A stretch of 64,000 bases of DNA, from the NCBI RefSeq assembly GCF_023241715.1, contig NZ_JALQCW010000069.1:1-64000 (forward strand), read 5' to 3'. The translations under genes and the position numbers were made by a program. The stretch comes from Pseudomonas morbosilactucae. Its GTDB lineage: Bacteria > Pseudomonadota > Gammaproteobacteria > Pseudomonadales > Pseudomonadaceae. The notes beneath the pieces are model-generated. The model searched no databases and was not told where the DNA came from. It saw nothing but the letters and a program-made list of their open reading frames with translations. Every line of letters begins with the position of its first letter. Position 1 is the stretch's first letter. Below are positions 17,236-28,188 of this stretch, piece by piece.

Positions 17236-20200
17236 ATGGACAGTCATTGGACCCACGCACTCTTTCGGTTCTGGCGTCTGCCTGCCGCTTACTACCGCCA
17301 ATGGCATGATGCCCGGCGCACGTTCACCCACGAGCCCCTGCTGCGCTCGGAACTGTTCAACGCCGAACAGATGGCCCGCCACGGCACCCTGCTGGCCCAG
17401 CAACACCGCCTCAGCCAGGACAACCACAACGACGGGCTGCTGGCGCGCCTGGCCGACAACGCTGCGACCCTGGCCAGCAGTTGCAAGGCCCTGAGCAGCG
17501 CACCGCTGTCCACCCGGCGCAGCACCCCGGCCGCCGAATGGCTGCTGGACAACTTCTATCTGGTGGAAGAACAGATCCGCACCACCCAGAGCCATCTGCC
17601 CCGTGGCTACAGCCGGCAACTGCCGCGCCTGGCCGAAGGCGCCTCGGCGGGCCAGCCACGGGTCTACGACATCGCCCTGGAAACCATCTCCCATGGCGAC
17701 GGACGCATCGACGCCGACAGCCTGAGCCGCTTTGTCGAGTGCTATCAGAGCGTGATGCCGCTCAAGCTCGGTGAGCTGTGGGCCATTCCGATCATGCTGC
17801 GCCTGGCGCTGATCGAGAACCTGCGCCGCGTGGCCTCGCGGGTCATGGCCAACTGGGACGAGCGCAACCTGGCCAACGACTGGGCCGACCGCCTGATCGA
17901 GACCGCCGAGCAGGACGCCAAGAGCGTGGTGCTGACCGTGGCTGACCTGGCCCGCTCCGAACCGCCGATGACCGCCTCTTTCGTCGCCGAAATGGCCCGC
18001 CGCCTGCAAGGGCAGAACGCCGCCCTGGTGCTGCCCCTGGCCTGGATCGAACAGTTGCTGGGGGAGTCGGGGCTGAACATCGAACGCCTGGTGCAACTCG
18101 ATGCCCAGCAACAGGCCGCAGACCAGGTCTCCATCAGCAACAGCATCGCCAGCCTGCGCCTGCTGTCGTCGACCAACTGGCGCGACTTCGTCGAGCGCCT
18201 GAGCCACGTCGAACAGGCCCTGCGCAGCGACCCGGCAGCGGTCTACCCGCGCATGGACTTCGCCACCCGCGACCACTATCGGCACGTACTCGAACGTCTG
18301 GCCCGGCGCTGCCCGCAGAGCGAGGACCAAGTGGCCCTGGCCGCCATTGACCTGGCCCGCCAGGGCGCGCCCGACTCGGCCGAGGCCGAGGTCGCCCGGC
18401 ATGTCGGCTACTACCTGGTGGGCCCCGGCCGCACGCGACTGGAACAGCGACTGGGGGCCAAGGTGCCCATCGGTACACGCTGGCAACGCCTGCTGGTGCG
18501 CGCGCCCCTGAGCTTCTTCCTGGCCCCGGTGCTGGTGCTCTCGACACTGCTGGCCTGGACCTTTCTCCAGGCCATCCACGACGAGGGCCAACCCTATTGG
18601 GTGCTGGCATTGCTGGGGGTGCCGACCCTGCTGATGAGCAGCCGCCTGGCCATCGGCCTGATCAACTGGCTGGTGACCCTGACCGTGGCGCCCTGCATCC
18701 TGCCGCGCCTGGATTACAGCGAAGGCATCCCGGCCGACGCCCGGACCCTGGTGGTGGTGCCGACCCTGTTCGCCAATGCCGCAGACGTCGAAGAACTGGT
18801 GGAAGGCCTGGAAGTGCGCTTTCTGGCCAACCGTGATGCGCACCTGCATTTCGCCCTGCTCAGCGACTTCATGGACGCCGCCAGCGAAACCCTGGCCGAA
18901 GACGCCGCGCTGCTCGGCCTGGCCCGGCAACTGATCGAGGCCCTGAACCGCAAGTACCCCGACACCGGCGCCGAGCGTTTCTTCCTGCTGCACCGGCCAC
19001 GGCGCTGGAACGCCGCCGAAGGCTGCTGGATGGGTTACGAGCGCAAGCGCGGCAAACTTGCCGAACTCAACGCCTTGCTGCGGGGCCAGGGCCGCGAGCG
19101 CTTCTGCCTGATCGTCGGCGCCTTCGAGGCCCTGCCGCCGATCCGCTACGTGATCACCCTGGACACCGACACCCAACTGCCCCGGGATGTGGCGCAGCAA
19201 TGCGTCGGCGCCATGGACCACCCCCTCAACCACCCGCGACTGGACCCGCGCAGCGGGCAGATCAGTGCCGGCTACGCCATTCTCCAGCCACGGGTCGGCA
19301 TCAGCCTGCCCAGCAGTGCACGCTCAGCCTACGCTAGGCTGTTCGGCAGCGAGGCCGGGTCGACCCCTACACCCGAGCCGTCTCCGACGTGTACCAGGAC
19401 CTGTTCGAACACGGCTCCTTTATCGGCAAGGGCATCTATGCCGTGGACGCCTTCGAGCACGCGCTCAAGGACTGCTTCCCGGACAACCGGGTGCTCAGCC
19501 ACGACTTGATTGAGGGCTGCTACGCCCGCTCCGGGCTGCTCAGCGATGTGCAACTGTTCGAGGAATACCCGTCGCGCTACAGCGCCGACGTCAAACGCCG
19601 CCATCGCTGGATCCGCGGTGACTGGCAACTGCTGCCCTGGCTGCTGCCGTGGGCCTGGGCGCGCAAAGGGGTGACGCGCAACCGCCTGAGCGCCCTGGCG
19701 CGCTGGAAGATTGCCGACAACCTGCGCCGCAGCCTGGAGCCCGCGGCCTTCCTGACCATGCTGTTGTGGGGCTGGCTGGGCACCAACCAGCCCCTGTCCT
19801 GGACCTTCGCCGTGCTGTTGCTGGTGCTGATCCAGCCCCTGTCCAGCGCCCTCCAGGAGCTGATGCAGAAAACCGTCGACGTGCCCCTCGAACAGCACCT
19901 GGGTGCAGCCTTCCAGGCCTGCGCCCAACAGTTCACCCGGGCCCTGCTGCCCCTGGTCTGGCTGCCCTATGAAACCTGGTACAGCCTCGACGCCATTGGC
20001 CGCACCCTGTGGCGCATGCTGTTCAGCAAGCGCCGCCTGTTGCAGTGGCAGCCCTCGCGGGAAGTGGAGCGCAGCCAGGGCAACCCCCTGGCCGAGCTGT
20101 ACCGCAGCCAGTGGATTGCCCCAGCCCTGGGCCTGGTGCTGCTGGCACTGTTGCTGCCCACCCCCGACGTGCTGCTGGCAGCCGGGCCCTTTATCCTGCT

Positions 20201-23200
20201 GTGGCTGGCCGGCCCGGCGATCGCCTGGTGGCTGAGCCGACCTTCGTCCCAGGCTGCGTTCCACCCGTCCAGCGACGAACTGCGCTTTCTCCACCGCCTG
20301 GCGCGGCGCACCTGGGCCTTCTTCGACCAGTACGTCGGCCCGGCGGACCACTGGCTGGCCCCGGACAATATCCAGGAACAGCCTCAGGCGGTGGTCGCCC
20401 ACCGCACCTCGCCGACCAACCTGGGCATGGCCCTGCTGTCGCACCTGGCAGCCCACGACTTTGGCTACCTGAGCAGCAGCCGCCTGCTGCACCGCCTGGA
20501 CCAGTCCCTGGCGAGCATGGCCTTGCTTGAGCGTTACCGCGGGCACTTCTACAACTGGTACGACACCCAGACCCTCAAGCCCCTGCCACCGCTGTACGTA
20601 TCCACCGTGGACAGCGGCAACCTGGCCGGGCTGCTGCTGACCCTGCGCCCCGGCCTGCTGGCCCTGGCCGACCAACCCTTGCCCGCGGCGCGCCTGGCCA
20701 CCGGGCTGGCGGACACCCTGGAGGTGTTCCACGAAACCCTGCGCGATGCCGGCCTGACGCCGCACGCCACCGAAGCCCTGATTCAGCAGGCACGCAGCGT
20801 GGCGACCCTGGCCGAGGGTGCCGAGGCCGGGTTGCAAGCCCTGCTTGGGCAGATCGAGCGCACCGACTTCCCCACCACCACCGCCCTCGACGAACCGGCC
20901 TTCTGGCAACAGGCATTGCTGGCCCAGGTCACGGACATCCGTGAAGAACAGCAACGCTTTGCCCTGCCGCCCCTGCTCGATGGCAGCCCCGCTCCGGTCT
21001 TGAGCTGGCGGCAACTGGCCCAGCTGCAACCCGAACACTGGGCCCCGGCCCTGCAGCCTCAGGTGCTGGCGGTGCGCGAGCTGGCCAGCGAGCGCCTAGC
21101 AGTTGTCGCCCGCCTGGCCGAGCAGGTGCAGCGCATGGCCGAGATGGACTTCGGCTTCCTCTACGACGTCCGGCGCAACCTGTTCGTGATCGGCTACAAC
21201 GCCGACGAACGCAAGCTCGACGCCGGCTACTACGACCTGCTGGCCTCGGAAGTGCGCCTGACCAACTTTGTGGTCATCGCCCAGGGCCAACTGCCCCAGG
21301 AAGGCTGGTTCTCCCTCGGCCGTCTGCTCACCAGCCATGGCGGCCAGCCGGTGCTGCTGTCCTGGTCCGGCTCGATGTTCGAATACCTGATGCCGATGCT
21401 GGTGATGCCCAACTACCCCGGTACCCTGCTGGACCAGACCTGCCGCGCCGCCGTGACCCTGCAGATCGAGCACGGCCAGCAACTGGGCATTCCCTGGGGC
21501 GTGTCCGAGTCGGGCTACAACACCCTGGACGCCCACTTCAATTACCAATACCGGGCCTTCGGCGTACCGGGCCTAGGCCTCAAGCGCGGCCTGGGTGAAG
21601 ACAGCGTGGTGGCGCCCTACGCCAGTGTGCTGGCGCTGATGATCGCGCCCCAGGCCGCCTGCCAGAACCTGCAACGCCTCAGCGAACTGGGCCTGGGCGG
21701 ACGTTTCGGCCTTTACGAAGCCGTGGACTACACCCCGGCGCGCCTGCCTCGGGGCCAGAACTACGCAGTGGTCAAACAGTTCATGGCCCACCACCAGGGC
21801 ATGAGCCTGCTGGCCCTGGCCTGGCGCCTGCTGGACCAGCCCATGCAACAGCGCTTCGAGTCCGACCCGCAGTTCCAGGCCACCGCCCTGCTGTTGCAGG
21901 AGCGGGTGCCGAAGACCGCCGCCCAGTACCTGCACGCCTCCAGCGCCCCGGCCGCCGACGAAGCGGCGCGCGGGCACGAAACCAAGCTGCGGGTGTTCGC
22001 CGACCCGGACCGCAAGCGCCCCGCCGTGCAACTGCTGTCCAACGGCCGTTACCACGTTATGGTCAGCAGCGCCGGCGGTGGCTACAGCCGTTGCCAGGAA
22101 CTGGCGGTGACCCGTTGGCACGAAGACAGCACCTGCGATAACTGGGGCCAGTTCTGCTACCTGCGGGACGTCGCCAGCGGCGCTTTCTGGTCCGCCGCAC
22201 ACCAACCCACACTGGGTCGCCCGGAAAGCTTCGAGGCAATTTTCACCGACGCCCGGGCCGAATTCCGGGTCCGCGAACGGGACTTCGACAGCCACTGTGA
22301 AATTGTCGTGTCCCCCGAGGACGACATCGAACTGCGGCGCCTGCACATCACCAACCGCGGCCGCAGCCGACGCAGCATCGAGGTCACCAGCTACGCCGAA
22401 GTGGTGCTGGCCAGCGCCCTCAGCGACGCCATGCACCCGGCCTTCAGCAACCTGTTCGTGGAGACCGAACTGCTACCGACCCTACAAGCCATCGTCTGCA
22501 CCCGCCGGCCCCGGGCCAGCCACGAACAGGCGCCATGGATGTGCCACCTGCTGGCCGCCCACGGGGTGGACATCGACAGCATTTCCTATGAAACCGACCG
22601 CGCGCGCTTTATCGGCCGCAGCCGCAGTGTGGTCGCCCCGGCCGCCCTGGACCGCGACACCGACACCCTGTCCGGCAGCGCCGGGCCGGTGCTCGACCCG
22701 ATCGTGGCGATCCGCTGCCGCATCAGCCTGGACGCCGGGCAAACCGCGACCATCGACTTTGTCACCGGGGTCGCCAGCCACCGCGACGGCTGCCTGCAAC
22801 TGATCCACAAATACCGCGACCGGCACCTGGCGGACCGGGTCTTCGACCTGGCCTGGACCCACGGCCAAGTGCTGTTGCGCCAACTCAACGCTTCCCTGGC
22901 CGAAGCCCGGCTGTTCGAACAGATGGCCGCCTCGATCCTCTACGCCAACGTCAGCCTGCGCGCCGACGGCAGCCTGCTGCTGAGCAACCGACGCAGCCAG
23001 TCGGGGCTCTGGGGCCAAGGCATTTCCGGCGACTTGCCGATTGTGCTGTTGCAGGTCGGCGACCTGGGCAACATCGAACTGGTGCAACAGATGGTCAAGG
23101 CCCACGCCTACTGGCGACAAAAGGGCCTGGCGGTGGACCTGGTGATCTGGAACGAAGACCAGGCCGGTTATCGCCAGCAATTGCAGGACTTGATCATGGG

Positions 23201-25937
23201 CCTGGTGACGTCAGGCAGCGAAGCCAGCCTGATCGATCGCCCTGGCGGGATCTTTGTGCGCCCGGCCCAGCAACTGTCCAGCGAAGACCGCACGCTGATG
23301 CTGGCGGTGGCGCGCCTGGTGATCAGCGACGGCCGTGGCAGCCTCGCCGAGCAAGTGCAACGGCGCCGCGCCGACCCGCTGCTGGCACGCTTGGAGCCCA
23401 ATCTGGAACGGCGCGAGCCAGCGCCACGGCTGGCCGCCATCGCCCGCCCCGCGACGCTGATCCTCAACACCCCGTTCGGCGGTTTCAGCCCCGACGGCCG
23501 GGAGTACGTGATGCTCCTGCAACCCGGGCAACCGACCCCGGCGCCCTGGGCCAACGTCCTGGCCAACCGGCAGTTCGGTACGGTGCTCTCGGAAAGCGGC
23601 GGCGCTTACACCTGGAGCGAGAACGCCCACGAGTTTCGCCTGACCCCATGGCACAACGACCCCATCAGCGATCCCAGCGGCGAAGCCCTGTACCTGCGCG
23701 ATGAAGACACCGGGCACTTCTGGTCACCGACCCCGTTGCCCTGCCCCGGCAGCGGCAGCTATCGCACCCGTCACGGCTTCGGCTACAGCGTCTTCGAGCA
23801 CGAAGAAGACGGCATTTATTCCGAACTCTGGGTGTACGTGGCGCTGGACGCGCCGATCAAGTTCTCGCGCCTGCTGATCCGCAACACCAGCCCGCGCACC
23901 CGGCGCCTGTCCGCCACCAGTTATGTGGAATGGGTGCTGGGCGACCTGCGCAGCAAATCGGCGATGCACGTGGTCACCGAAAGCGACCCGTTCAGCGGCG
24001 CGCTGTTTGCCCGCAATGCCTTCTCCATCGAGTTTTCCGGGCGCGTGGGTTTTCTCGACACCGACGCCACGGGCCGCAGCTTCAGCGGCGACCGCACCGA
24101 ATTCATCGGCCGCAACGGCAGCCTGGCCAACCCGGCCGCCATGGGCCGGGCCCGCTTGTCCGGGCGCTCCGGCGGCGGCTTCGACCCCTGTGCGGCGATG
24201 CAGGTCAGCCTGGAACTGGGCGAAGGTGAAAGCCAGGAAATCATCTTCCGCCTCGGCGCCGAGCAGGACGCCAAGGCCGCCACCCGCCTGGTGCAGAAAT
24301 ACCGTGGCAGCCGTCCGGCCGCCGCCGAACTGGACGCCGTGCGCCTGCATTGGCGGACCCTGCTCGAAGTGGTCCAGGTCAAGACCCCGGACCCGGCCAT
24401 CGACGTACTGCTCAACGGCTGGCTGATGTACCAGGTGATCGCGTGCCGCTTCCTGGCGCGCAGCGGTTACTACCAGTCCGGCGGCGCCATCGGCTTTCGC
24501 GATCAGTTGCAGGACAGCATGGCCATGCTCCACGCCGACCCGGCGGCAGCGCGCCGCCACCTGCTGCTCTGCGCCGCCCACCAATACCCCGAAGGCGATG
24601 TGCAGCACTGGTGGCACCCGCCCCAGGATCGCGGGGTGCGCACCGGCTGCTCCGACGACTTCCTCTGGCTGCCCCTGGCCACCAGCCGTTACGTGCAAGT
24701 CACCGGCGACCGCAGCGTGCTCAACGAGCCGGTGGGCTTTGTCGAGGGTCGAGCCCTGAACATCGGCGAAGAGTCCTACTACGACCTGCCGGGCCACAGC
24801 AGCCAACAGGAAAGCCTCTACCAGCATTGCCAGCGCGCCATCGAGCACAGCCTGGCGCGGGGCACTCGCGGCTTGCCGCTGATGGGCACCGGCGACTGGA
24901 ACGACGGCATGAACCGGGTCGGCGAACAGGGCCTGGGAGAAAGCGTCTGGCTGGGGTTCTTTGCCTATGAAGTCCTCCAGCAATTCGCCGCCACCGCCCG
25001 GGCCAACGCCGATCCGGCCTTCGCCCAGCGCTGTGAAGACCAGGCCAGCGTCTTGCAACCGAGCCTGGAAACCCACGGCTGGGACGGCGCCTGGTACCGC
25101 CGCGCGTACTTCGACAACGGCCAGGTGCTGGGTTCGGCGGCCAACCAGGAATGCCGCATCGACTCCATCGCCCAGAGCTGGTCGGTGCTCTCCGGCGCCG
25201 CCAGCGAGGCACGTCAGCGCCAGGCCATGAAGGCCCTGGACCAGCACTTGGTGCGGCGTGAGGCCGGCGTGGTGCTGCTGCTCGACCCCCCCTTCGACCA
25301 GGGCCAACTGGACCCGGGCTACATCAAGGGTTACGTGCCCGGGGTCCGGGAGAACGGCGGCCAATACACCCATGCCGCGATCTGGGCCTGCATGGCCTTT
25401 GCCCGTCTGGGCGACAGCGCCCGGGCCTGGGAACTGCTGCGCATGATCAACCCGGTGAACCGGCGCAGCGCCGAAGAATTGGCGGTGTACAAGGTCGAGC
25501 CCTACGTGATGGCCGCCGACGTCTACGGCGTGGCGCCCCACACTGGGCGCGGCGGCTGGACCTGGTACACCGGCTCGGCGGGCTGGATGTACCGGCTGCT
25601 GCTCGAATCCCTGCTGGGCCTGGTGCGCCAGGGCGACAGCCTGCGCATCGAGCCACTGCTGCCGCCCCACTGGCCGGGCTTCAGCCTGGACTACTGGTTC
25701 GGCGCCACCCGCTACCACATTGAGGTGCACCAGAGCCCCGGGGCGGTGCACAGCATCCGCCACAACGGCGTCCTGCTGGCTGAGCCCCTGCTGACCCTGC
25801 GTGACGATGGTCAGGAACAACAGGTGCTGGTGACCTGCGCGCCGGCACCCGACACCCAACCCGCCCCCCTGTCCGACATAACGCCCGACGGCAGTGGCGC
25901 CCCCCGGGTCAGCCCCGACGTGGAGGCCAAATCATGA
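17236..25937 (+). pseudogene. ndvB: Cyclic beta-1,2-glucan synthase (NdvB-type), single-base frameshift
   Basis: With one base restored this gene codes for about 2,900 aa, the normal size of cyclic beta-1,2-glucan synthases. The N-terminal part has the family helical domain, then membrane segments near 430-480. The GT84 transferase core follows (LVVVPTLFANAADVEELVEG, ITLDTDTQLPRD with the Asp motif, then IGKGIYAVDAFEHAL and RRHRWIRGDWQ). The C-terminal half is a GH94-type phosphorylase domain (GFRDQLQDSMAM, GTGDWNDGMNRVG). The product is an inner-membrane enzyme that makes periplasmic glucans used in osmotic adaptation and biofilms. At 19357-19359 a run of four G is only three, so GSEAG should continue to VDPYTRAVSDVYQD. 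A Met at 17236 with upstream AAGG is the start. The stop overlaps a Crp/Fnr gene by 4 bases. Confidence 0.85.
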
Positions 25938-26746
25938 CCGACATGAGCACGCCACGACGGCTTCTGGACTACCCTGAACCCTCTGGAAACCCTTCTCCTA
26001 CGGTGGCTTTAGATATGTTGCAAGCACACAAGCCACGTCAGAACCACTTGCTCGACGCACTCCCGGAGCCGGTGAAGCAGCGCCTGCTGCCAGACCTGGA
26101 ACTCATCACCCTGAGCCTGGGCCAAGTGCTGTTCGAGTCCGGCGACATTCCACGCCACGTCTACTTTCCCACCGACGCCATCGTCTCTCTGCTGTACGTG
26201 ATGGAGAACGGCGCCTCGGCGGAAATTGCCGTGGTCGGCAACGAGGGCCTGGTAGGCGTCGCGGTGTTCATGGGCGGCGAAAGCACCCTCAGCCGGGCCA
26301 TCGTGCAGAGCGCCGGGCACGCCTTTCGCCTGCCGGGGCCACGGCTCAAGGAAGAGTTCAACCGCCACGGCGAAATGCTCCTGCTGATGCTGCGCTACAC
26401 CCAGTCGCTGCTGACCCAGATGGCCCAGACGGCGGTGTGCAACCGCCATCACTCCATCGAGCAGCAGCTGTGCCGCTGGCTGCTGCTGTCCCTGGACCGA
26501 CTGCCGGGCAACCAGTTGCTGATGACCCAGGAACTGATCGCCAACATGCTCGGTGTCCGCCGCGAAGGGGTGACCGAAGCGGCAGGCAAGCTCCAGCGCC
26601 TGGGGGTGATCGAGTACAGCCGCGGCCACATCCGGGTACTCGACCGCGCCCACCTGCAGCGCCTGAGCTGTGAATGCTACGCCGTGGTGCACAACGAAAC
26701 TGCGCGCCTGCTGCCCTACTTGCCCGCGCCCCGCGCCGACGACTGA
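25934..26746 (+). CDS. Crp/Fnr-family regulator, translationally coupled to ndvB
   Basis: A 270-aa protein with an N-terminal cyclic-nucleotide-type beta-roll (LGQVLFESGDIPRHVYFPTD, AEIAVVGNEGLVGVAVFMGG) and a C-terminal winged helix (MTQELIANMLGVRREGVTEAA). No FNR-type Cys cluster is present at the N-terminus, so it should not sense oxygen through an FeS cluster. Its ATG overlaps the glucan synthase stop codon (ATGA), which couples the two genes. A second, similar regulator follows at 26847. The first 35 residues are poorly conserved and an internal Met near MLQAHKPRQNHLL could be the real start. Confidence 0.85.
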   Translation: MTDMSTPRRLLDYPEPSGNPSPTVALDMLQAHKPRQNHLLDALPEPVKQRLLPDLELITLSLGQVLFESGDIPRHVYFPTDAIVSLLYVMENGASAEIAVVGNEGLVGVAVFMGGESTLSRAIVQSAGHAFRLPGPRLKEEFNRHGEMLLLMLRYTQSLLTQMAQTAVCNRHHSIEQQLCRWLLLSLDRLPGNQLLMTQELIANMLGVRREGVTEAAGKLQRLGVIEYSRGHIRVLDRAHLQRLSCECYAVVHNETARLLPYLPAPRADD

Positions 26747-26846
26747 GCCCCGACAGGCACTGTGTGCCGCAGCGCACAGACCGCGCTGCGGTTCCTGCGC
26801 ACACTGCCCGCAACCCATCACGCTGTCCCCGCCTCAGGACACTCCC

Positions 26847-27557
26847 ATGCTCAGGGTCATGCCCCCACGTCACGCCGACAATCTGCTGATCCAGGGCCTG
26901 CCCGACGCAGAGAGGCAGTGGCTGCTGGAACGCTGCGAGTCGGTGGAGCTGCCCCTTGGCCAGGTGCTGTGGGAACCGCGCCAACCTCTGCAGCACCTGT
27001 ATTTCCCGCAGACCGCATGCATTGCCTTGCGGGTCACCCTGAACCATCACCCCCCTCTGGAAATGGGCCTGTTGGGCAATGAAGGCATGCTCGGCGCCAC
27101 CCTGGCCCTGGGCCTGGACACCGCGCCGCTGCGGGCCGTGGTCCAGGGCGCCGGCAGCAGCCTGCGTGTAGCCCCCACGCAACTGCACGACGCACCGGGC
27201 GAGCACCCGACGTTTCAGCAGGCTCTGCACCAGCAGGTCTATCGGCTTCTGGAGCAGCTGTCGCAAACCGCCGCCTGCATCCACTTTCACCCCATCGAAC
27301 CGCGCCTGGCCCTGTGGTTGCTGATGATTCACGACCGGGCCCACGCCGATCATTTCCAGATGACCCATGAATGCCTGGCCAAGATGCTCGGTGTGCGACG
27401 CAGCGGCGTGACCGTGGCCGCCGGCGCCCTGCAGCAGCGCCGACTGATCCGCTACAGCCGCGGCCAGATCAGCATCCTCGACCGCCCGGGGCTGGAAGCC
27501 GCCTGCTGCGAATGCTATGCCGCCCTCAACCCGCCTCGCCTCCAGGCCCGGGCCTGA
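26847..27557 (+). CDS. Crp/Fnr-family regulator, second copy
   Basis: A 236-aa paralogue-like neighbour of the gene at 25934, with the same layout: beta-roll (LGQVLWEPRQPLQHLYFPQT, MGLLGNEGMLGATLALG) and winged helix (MTHECLAKMLGVRRSGVTVAA). The recognition helix is almost the same as in the first copy (GVRRxGVT), so the two may read similar DNA sites. There is no Cys cluster at the N-terminus. The gap of 100 bases suggests the same transcript or a close promoter. The start is the Met before LRVMPPRHADNL. Effector and targets are unknown; ndvB and the KaiC locus are the nearest candidates. Confidence 0.85.
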   Translation: MLRVMPPRHADNLLIQGLPDAERQWLLERCESVELPLGQVLWEPRQPLQHLYFPQTACIALRVTLNHHPPLEMGLLGNEGMLGATLALGLDTAPLRAVVQGAGSSLRVAPTQLHDAPGEHPTFQQALHQQVYRLLEQLSQTAACIHFHPIEPRLALWLLMIHDRAHADHFQMTHECLAKMLGVRRSGVTVAAGALQQRRLIRYSRGQISILDRPGLEAACCECYAALNPPRLQARA

Positions 27558-27683
27558 ACCGAGTACGCGGCCAATGTGCGCTAACAGACAGACACAGGCT
27601 GACTACCGCGCCAGACTGGTCAATCTGAACGCCCGTTGGCCGGCGAATCGGCGCAGGCGCAACCTGGCAACGATCGCCGCCGG

Positions 27684-27697
27684 TTGAAACACTTCAA
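27684..27697. promoter_or_regulatory. FNR/CRP-type palindrome upstream of the KaiC-like locus
   Basis: TTGAAACACTTCAA fits the Crp/Fnr half-site pattern TTGA-N6-TCAA. It lies about 63 bases before the first gene of the KaiC-like locus and just after two Crp/Fnr-type regulator genes. Binding is inferred only. Confidence 0.4.
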
Positions 27698-27759
27698 CAA
27701 GCCGGGCCGATCAGGCGTACTGTCCACCCCCTCATCGCAATAATTAGTGACCACAGCTC

Positions 27760-28188
27760 ATGGAAAGCGAAGAGAACCCAAGGATTACCGAGGCGCTGAC
27801 ACGCCGCGCCGGCCGTGATCCGACAGCTGCGCAGATCGCCGGCGCAACCGTGGCGACCCTGCAAGACCTGGACGCTGCGCTCACCCCGGTCATCGGCCAG
27901 CGCGGGGTCGCGGCCCTGTATCGGCGCAGCCTGCACCTGTGCGCAACGTCCTGCGAGGACCTCAGCGGGGTCCACGAGAGCGTGCAGAGCAGCATGGACC
28001 TGGCCGCCTTTGAGCGGCTCCTCGCCCAGCACAGCAGCACCTACGCCTTCAGCGTCGGTGTCACGCTCCTGACCACGTTCAACGAGTTGCTCGCCACCTT
28101 GGTCGGCCCCTCGCTCACCGAACGTCTGCTTCGTTCCGTGTGGGAAAAATCTTTCAGCGGTACGCCCGCGCAGGACATTTCGCCATGA
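27760..28188 (+). CDS. Unknown helical protein, first gene of the KaiC-like operon
   Basis: A 142-aa protein without a recognisable family. It is mostly helical, with no signal peptide; a mildly hydrophobic helix lies near the end (STYAFSVGVTLLTTFNELLATLVGP). It does not look like KaiB (no thioredoxin-like pattern) or KaiA. Its stop codon overlaps the ATG of the KaiC-like gene by 4 bases, so the two are translated together and may act together, for example as a partner or regulator of the ATPase. Confidence 0.65.
   Translation: MESEENPRITEALTRRAGRDPTAAQIAGATVATLQDLDAALTPVIGQRGVAALYRRSLHLCATSCEDLSGVHESVQSSMDLAAFERLLAQHSSTYAFSVGVTLLTTFNELLATLVGPSLTERLLRSVWEKSFSGTPAQDISP

Noticed and set aside
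23724..25859. Minus-strand open frame of about 710 codons inside the glucan synthase gene
   Set aside because: Shadow frame with no recognisable motif; the plus strand has clear GH94 motifs here.
27760..28188. KaiB or KaiA partner gene before the KaiC-like gene
   Set aside because: The 142-aa protein has neither the KaiB thioredoxin-like pattern nor KaiA features.
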